From NCBI GenBank assembly GCA_005240105.1, contig SBAT01000183.1, forward strand, positions 1 through 18,717: a stretch of DNA of 18,717 bases, in the 5' to 3' direction. Shown piece after piece: positions 14,608 to 18,717 of this stretch; positions within the stretch are counted from its first letter, which is position 1; every line of letters starts with the position of its first letter. The notes under the pieces were generated by a model. That model saw only the letters and a program-made list of their open reading frames with translations. It had not been told where the DNA came from and did no database searches. Source of the DNA: Chloroflexota bacterium. Lineage in GTDB: Bacteria > Cyanobacteriota > Vampirovibrionia > Obscuribacterales > Obscuribacteraceae. The translations under genes were made by a program, and so were the position numbers.

Positions 14608-14689
14608 TGAGCTTGAAAAATGTCCGTTCTGTAAAATGAAGTTTTAGAACCCTAATTTTATTGCCCTTGCCAATTCCAGGAGCGAGCTA

Positions 14690-15550
14690 ATGCTCAGAGT
14701 TTCATTAAAAACCTTACTTGGCATCGCTCTGGTTGTCCTTTCGATGGCTGACGCCTACCAATCAAACGCTCAAACTCGCTATTTGCCGAAAGCGAATTTT
14801 CAAACCTATAGCCAATCTAGCGAATCTAATCTGCCCGGAGCTGGTGGTTTGCATTTAACGCCTGGCGAAGACCGTCCGGCAAATCAGAAATCTACTTCTT
14901 ATGCTCCAGGCGAACCTACATTAAATGGCGCGCTCGTACGCTGGGAAGCAAAAAAAATGCCCTTAAAAATCTGGATTGCTCCTGGGCTCAAACTACCAGA
15001 GTGCCCATTTTCAGAGATTCAAGAAACGCGAGTTGAGCAAGTATATGGAATGCTAAAGGCTCCTGCTGCCGATCCATTTGCAGGGTTGCAAACAGCATTC
15101 TCCTGGACGCCCGATCTCAATTACATCGTAGCCAACGGCATAGAACAATGGCGGCGTTTTCAAAACGAAGGGCTGGTAAGTTTTGTTTTTACCGAAGATC
15201 CGCGCAATGCCCAAATCCTTATCTTCTACACCGACGGATTTTCCGATTCCAGCTCCCCCGGCGGCACTCACGTAGCTGGTATCACTTCCGCTCAAGTTTA
15301 TCCGTTTGATTTAGCACAACAAGTAAACATAGCCCAGAAGCCGGTTGTAATTGAACTTTTGCTTGACGGCAACAGCGAACGATTGCAGGCGCAGTCCGCC
15401 CATGAATTTGGCCACGCACTGGGCATTAAGGCACACAGCCCCTATCGGGATGATCTTATGTATGTCGATCGTATTGTGCCTCAACTGTCACCTGGTGATG
15501 TTGCCACCTTTAGATACCTCTACAAACAAAAACCACAGTACGTACTGTGA
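14690..15550 (+). CDS. Secreted matrixin-like zinc metalloprotease
   Basis: A 286-residue protein with a signal peptide (hydrophobic core at about 8-20, cleavage near SNAQ). Residues 30-80 are Ser/Gly/Pro-rich and unstructured-looking, possibly a propeptide or linker. The catalytic part runs from about 82: RWEAKKMPLKIWIAP resembles the first strand of M10-type domains. HEFGHALGIKAH at 238-249 supplies the three zinc ligands and catalytic Glu239, followed by the Met-turn DLMY with Met257. This is the HExxHxxGxxH metzincin motif. A cysteine switch of the classical PRCGxPD type is not seen; Cys105 sits in PECPF and could do a similar job, which is speculation. ATG with AGGAG eight bases upstream. 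The next gene begins 16 bases after the stop. Confidence 0.85.
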   Translation: MLRVSLKTLLGIALVVLSMADAYQSNAQTRYLPKANFQTYSQSSESNLPGAGGLHLTPGEDRPANQKSTSYAPGEPTLNGALVRWEAKKMPLKIWIAPGLKLPECPFSEIQETRVEQVYGMLKAPAADPFAGLQTAFSWTPDLNYIVANGIEQWRRFQNEGLVSFVFTEDPRNAQILIFYTDGFSDSSSPGGTHVAGITSAQVYPFDLAQQVNIAQKPVVIELLLDGNSERLQAQSAHEFGHALGIKAHSPYRDDLMYVDRIVPQLSPGDVATFRYLYKQKPQYVL

Positions 15551-15566
15551 AAGGACTATACCAATA

Positions 15567-16445
15567 ATGGATAGGATTGCCTGGGACTCTTATTTAGTCG
15601 GTGGACTAGTTGTATTAGTTGGCGTTGTTATTTCTGTTCTAGGACTTCTTGCCGTTCGACGCAGGGTCAATGCCGCAACCCTAAAGCATTACCACGACGT
15701 GGCCAGTCCATTGTTGTCTGTAGTCGGTACTTTATATGCGGTATTGTTGGGTTTAATTGTGGTTGATTGCATGGGCAAATTTCAACAAGCGCATTTTATG
15801 GTCGGGCAGGAAGCCAATGCCATAGCCAATATTTTCGAACTGGCCGATGGGCTTCCGTCTCAAAAGCGCACACTTATCCACCAGCTCTGCATGGATTACG
15901 TCCATGAAGTGCGCACCAATGAGTGGAGTCTGATGAACAGACAAGAGGCCAGCCCAAAAGCGCAGAAAGACCGTGTTGCACTGTACAAAGCCTGTGTAAT
16001 GTGGGAACCGCAAACTGAAAGCCAAAAAGCCATTTACTCTTCCCTGCTCACCGAGTTGTCGGAATTTACAGATGCCCGGCGGGACAGACTCGTCCTTGCC
16101 GCTCACGGCGTCTGGCCGGCAGTCTGGTTTGTCCTTATAGTCGGCGCCGTGTGCACAATTATATTCACATACTTCTTTGGCTTAACCGATCTACTGTCGC
16201 AAATCATCATGACCGCCGGCGTCTCTCTTTTAATTGGCCTAAATCTACTCCTCGTCGCCTTCTACGGCTATCCATTTTCCGGTGACGTAAAAGTCTATCC
16301 CGAAGAATTCATCAGAGACGAAAGAATCTTCAAGGACGTCTTGGGCCAAGAAACCAAAGACAAAACGGCCCTCTCTCAACAAGCAACAGCGAGAATGGAG
16401 CGTTACGGCAAACTATATTTAACGGTACCGTGCAGTTCGCTATGA
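15567..16445 (+). CDS. DUF4239 (bestrophin-like) integral membrane protein
   Basis: A 292-residue membrane protein. The frame is open from 15351, but the extra 72 codons overlap the metalloprotease in another frame, so I place the start at ATG 15567 (MDRIAWDSYL), with AAGGA 12 bases upstream. Four hydrophobic helices are visible, at about 8-30, 46-68, 183-204 and 213-234, two pairs separated by a soluble helical segment. SPLLSVVGTLYAVLLGLIVV, QEANAIANIFELADGLP, NEWSLM and the late YPFSGDVKV fit the DUF4239 pattern, a family related to bestrophin-like channels with no proven function in bacteria. It is almost certainly co-transcribed with the metalloprotease. Its last 43 bases overlap the end of the opposing TPR gene. 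Confidence 0.8.
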   Translation: MDRIAWDSYLVGGLVVLVGVVISVLGLLAVRRRVNAATLKHYHDVASPLLSVVGTLYAVLLGLIVVDCMGKFQQAHFMVGQEANAIANIFELADGLPSQKRTLIHQLCMDYVHEVRTNEWSLMNRQEASPKAQKDRVALYKACVMWEPQTESQKAIYSSLLTELSEFTDARRDRLVLAAHGVWPAVWFVLIVGAVCTIIFTYFFGLTDLLSQIIMTAGVSLLIGLNLLLVAFYGYPFSGDVKVYPEEFIRDERIFKDVLGQETKDKTALSQQATARMERYGKLYLTVPCSSL

Positions 16446-18717
16446 GCTGGAACTGACGTAGCCGGAAAGGAGACTTTCAATTTCTTGAGGATTCCTGGAT
16501 CCGCCGGCACAGGAATTGAATGATTCTCGTCATTCTTCAAAACAACCTTGAACTTGATACCGAAAATGTCCGGTCTCACGCCTTCTAGTTCAAGACGGAC
16601 CTTGTTTTGTTTTTCTTTTTTTTTACTACTTGTATCAATAGTGTTAACTCCACTACCAGCAGCAGCTGAGGACACAGCCGGAGCCGGGGAATTCAAAGGA
16701 GGCATGCTGCTAAGAGCTGCACCGGCTGCAGCCGCTCCAACACCTGCTGCTGCCATTCCGGCAACTTCACCGAACTGAGTCGGCGGAAGCATGGATGATG
16801 GTCCTAACTGAGTGGTATCAAGCTGTGGTGTCATCGGCATGAATCCGGGCGTCATTGGTGGAGCCGCCGAACCGCCGTTCATATTTACACCGTTAGTGTT
16901 AACACCAGGACTCGGCATTCCAGGGACATAGTTGCCGCCACATGGTGGTCGGGACTGCAAAACTTGTAGTTGTTGCCTGGCTTCTTCTAATTGCTGTTGC
17001 ATTGTTTTTGTTTGTTGCTCAAGCGTCGTAAAGCGCTCCATAGCCATCTGGATGATCGGCATGAACCCCGCCAGTCCGCCCCCCACCGCTGCTCCAGCGC
17101 CGGCAGCTGCCACTTCGGCACCAACATTGCTTGCCGATGATGCCGTCGCAGTATTTTTTGCTGCTATTGCAGTTGCTGTTTTCTTAGCAGTTGTTTTCTT
17201 GCTTGTCCTCGATTCCACTTTCTTGGCACTGACGCTCTTGTTAGCAGTTACAGAAGTTGCTGCTGCAGCCATGGGTACAGGCACTGCACCAAGAATGGCC
17301 GCCACCGATGGTGGCACTCCGGCGGTAATGCTTGAATTTGGCTTGCTTGTAGGAGATGGAGCTGTGCCATTAACAATAGCTTGAATATTGGGCGGCAATC
17401 CTTCTAATCCGGCACTGGATGAAGGCTTACTTGCTCCTCCACCGCCTAACAGCGCTGCTATGCCGGGCGGCAAACCAGACGACCCACCTTTGCCTGCACC
17501 GCCTAAAATTGCTGCCAGTCCACTAGCGCCACCAATGCTGCCTAATAATGCCGAAAGTCCTGAAGGCAAACCAGATCCACCAGCGGGCGCTCCTGCTGAA
17601 GCTCCGCCGCCACCCAGCAAAGCGGCCAAACCGGCAGGCAATCCAGAGCTACCTGGTGCCGAAGTCCCAGCACCGCCGCCTAATAAGGCGGACAAATCAA
17701 GACCACCTGCACCACCGCTGCCACCACCAGCGTTCATTTTCTCCATCAATTGCATTAGGCTCTGCACGGTATTTTCGCCTTTGGTGATACGCATCTTTTC
17801 GCCGGCGGCAACTGTGCGCACATTTCCAAGCAGTCCTGAAATACTGTTTACTTCGGCATCTGTAGCAATCTTAGGAATCGTTGGCGGTGACATAATGGCC
17901 GGCAATGCAGCACCTAGGGCCGCTCCACCAGCTGATGCGGCAGCAATCCCCAGACCCGTCGAGCCTGTCTTTGCTGCATCCAAACCACCGGCGGATGCCA
18001 GCGCATTAAGACGTTGAATAGCAAATGTGTTTGCTTGATCTTGTCTTAGTACTGTCAAATATGCCGAACGGGCATTTTCGAAACGCCCTAATTTCTCCCA
18101 AAGGCTGCCATCGTAATTGAGCAGTTGAATGTTGTTAGGCTCAATTCTCAAAGCACTCTGCACGCTCTGCAAGGCCGCTGAAAAATTACCTTGCGTTTCA
18201 AAACCTCGGGCTGCACCAAACGCCCTAGCCACTTCCTGTCTCGACAAGGCTAACTTGAAGCCCATGCGTGCTGCCGGCAATTGTGGATTTTGCGGGTCTA
18301 TCAAAACGACTTGTCGATATTCCGACTGCGCGGATTTCAAATCTCCAGCCAGCAAATAGGCTCTGGCTAAGCCGAGATGGTTGTTAACGTCATTGGTGTT
18401 CATTGATACCTGACGCTGCCACAGACCAACCAGTGACCGCCCAGCCACCTGATCATGTGGGTCAAGAATAAGCGTGCGGCTCAGTTCAGAATTAGCACCG
18501 ACAAGGTCGTTAATTGCTAAATCAAACAATCCCAATTGTCTATGCGTTGCCGGTGAATTGGGTTCAAGAGAAACAGCCTGTCCGTAAAAGCCTTTCGCTT
18601 CCTTCATCTCACCAAACCGGTAAGCAATATTTCCCAAGCCAATGTAGGCTAACGAAGTAGCAGTAATATTGGCTGAGATGCGATACTCGACAAATGCATC
18701 GGTATTTTTGTTTTGTC
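16403..18717 (-). CDS. Large TPR and low-complexity repeat protein (5' end outside window)
   Basis: The frame stays open to the right edge, reading VEYRISANITATSLAYIGLG just upstream of the first possible internal start (TTG 18637). The gene is therefore partial, with at least 770 residues visible. Numbered from that TTG: TPR units at about 1-210 (FYGQAVSLEPN, AQSEYRQVVLIDPQNP); an Ala/Gly hydrophobic stretch 228-249; Gly-rich Leu-Pro/Ala-Leu-Leu-Gly repeats 312-451; a Lys/Thr/Ala segment 467-500; an Ala/Gly stretch 505-525; a short coiled coil 533-562 (TLEQQTKTMQQQLEEARQQL); a Pro/Met/Gly/Asn linker; another Ala/Gly stretch 626-642; and a compact beta-like C-terminal domain 676-744. I recognise no enzyme. 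It may be a scaffold or envelope-associated assembly protein. Any signal peptide would lie outside the window. Confidence 0.75.
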   Translation of the reverse strand, partial: QNKNTDAFVEYRISANITATSLAYIGLGNIAYRFGEMKEAKGFYGQAVSLEPNSPATHRQLGLFDLAINDLVGANSELSRTLILDPHDQVAGRSLVGLWQRQVSMNTNDVNNHLGLARAYLLAGDLKSAQSEYRQVVLIDPQNPQLPAARMGFKLALSRQEVARAFGAARGFETQGNFSAALQSVQSALRIEPNNIQLLNYDGSLWEKLGRFENARSAYLTVLRQDQANTFAIQRLNALASAGGLDAAKTGSTGLGIAAASAGGAALGAALPAIMSPPTIPKIATDAEVNSISGLLGNVRTVAAGEKMRITKGENTVQSLMQLMEKMNAGGGSGGAGGLDLSALLGGGAGTSAPGSSGLPAGLAALLGGGGASAGAPAGGSGLPSGLSALLGSIGGASGLAAILGGAGKGGSSGLPPGIAALLGGGGASKPSSSAGLEGLPPNIQAIVNGTAPSPTSKPNSSITAGVPPSVAAILGAVPVPMAAAATSVTANKSVSAKKVESRTSKKTTAKKTATAIAAKNTATASSASNVGAEVAAAGAGAAVGGGLAGFMPIIQMAMERFTTLEQQTKTMQQQLEEARQQLQVLQSRPPCGGNYVPGMPSPGVNTNGVNMNGGSAAPPMTPGFMPMTPQLDTTQLGPSSMLPPTQFGEVAGMAAAGVGAAAAGAALSSMPPLNSPAPAVSSAAAGSGVNTIDTSSKKKEKQNKVRLELEGVRPDIFGIKFKVVLKNDENHSIPVPADPGILKKLKVSFPATSVPAHSELHGTVKYSLP
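17285..17704 (-). repeat. Coding repeats: about seven GLPxGLxALLGG-type units
   Basis: Within the large TPR protein the segment contains DLSALLGGG, GLPAGLAALLGGGG, GLPSGLSALLGS, GLAAILGG, GLPPGIAALLGGGG, GLPPNIQAIVNG and GVPPSVAAILGA, separated by Gly/Ser/Ala/Pro spacers of varied length. The unit is an amphipathic short helix (Leu-Pro-x-x-Ile-x-Ala-Leu-Leu) in a flexible background. DNA copies are diverged, so this is an old or selected protein repeat rather than a recent DNA expansion. Confidence 0.7.

Noticed and set aside
15351..15566. 72-codon upstream extension of the DUF4239 frame
   Set aside because: It overlaps the conserved zinc-binding region of the metalloprotease in another frame, and the ATG at 15567 gives a normal first membrane helix.
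16932..18017. Two plus-strand Pro/Ala-rich open frames of 150 and 209 codons
   Set aside because: They are mirror images of the Gly/Ala-rich repeats of the minus-strand TPR protein; that frame has TPRs and a structured C-terminus, these have nothing but low complexity.

Overview
The window looks like chromosome from a non-photosynthetic relative of cyanobacteria (Vampirovibrionia/Melainabacteria, possibly Obscuribacterales). The best clue is the N-terminal extension of RecG, which resembles that of cyanobacterial RecG. The abundance of TPR and secreted proteins, an MglA-type GTPase and a DUF4388 protein fit this. The assignment is an inference from protein features recalled from memory; no search was run. 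Base composition is moderate, and GTG and TTG starts are common. No tRNA, rRNA, CRISPR array, insertion sequence or phage gene was seen.

Layout. Positions 1-4390: after the tail of a plus-strand gene cut by the window edge, everything is on the minus strand. Read in the direction of transcription this is a putrescine-type aminotransferase with its own terminator, two tandemly duplicated small secreted proteins, a family 5 uracil-DNA glycosylase and a secreted hypothetical protein. Positions 4391-4935 are a non-coding divergent region with a good promoter for the next gene. Positions 4936-8323: an exported protein made of 18 perfect-length TPR units, then, one base later, a cyclic-nucleotide-binding/DUF4388 regulator. 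Positions 8331-11476 (minus): recG preceded by an orphan mglA-like GTPase gene. Positions 11735-13188 (plus): rpmB (ribosomal protein L28) with a structured leader, then a membrane-anchored SGNH-like protein. Positions 13189-14571 (minus): a nagB-like sugar-phosphate deaminase/isomerase followed by a secreted cyclophilin. Positions 14690-16445 (plus): a secreted matrixin-like metalloprotease and a four-helix DUF4239 membrane protein. Positions 16403-18717 (minus): a large TPR/low-complexity protein whose start lies beyond the window.

Housekeeping functions (recG, rpmB, nagB, uracil-DNA glycosylase, aminotransferase) are interleaved with envelope and exported proteins of unknown role. The least explained items are the TPR/cNMP-DUF4388 pair, the metalloprotease/DUF4239 pair, the duplicated small secreted proteins with their copied terminator, and the Leu-Pro/Ala-Leu-Leu-Gly repeat protein at the right edge. 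Three convergent gene junctions have 0-7 bases or a 43-base overlap between stop codons, so they leave no room for ordinary terminators. I see no defence, mobile or biosynthetic system that is clearly new.
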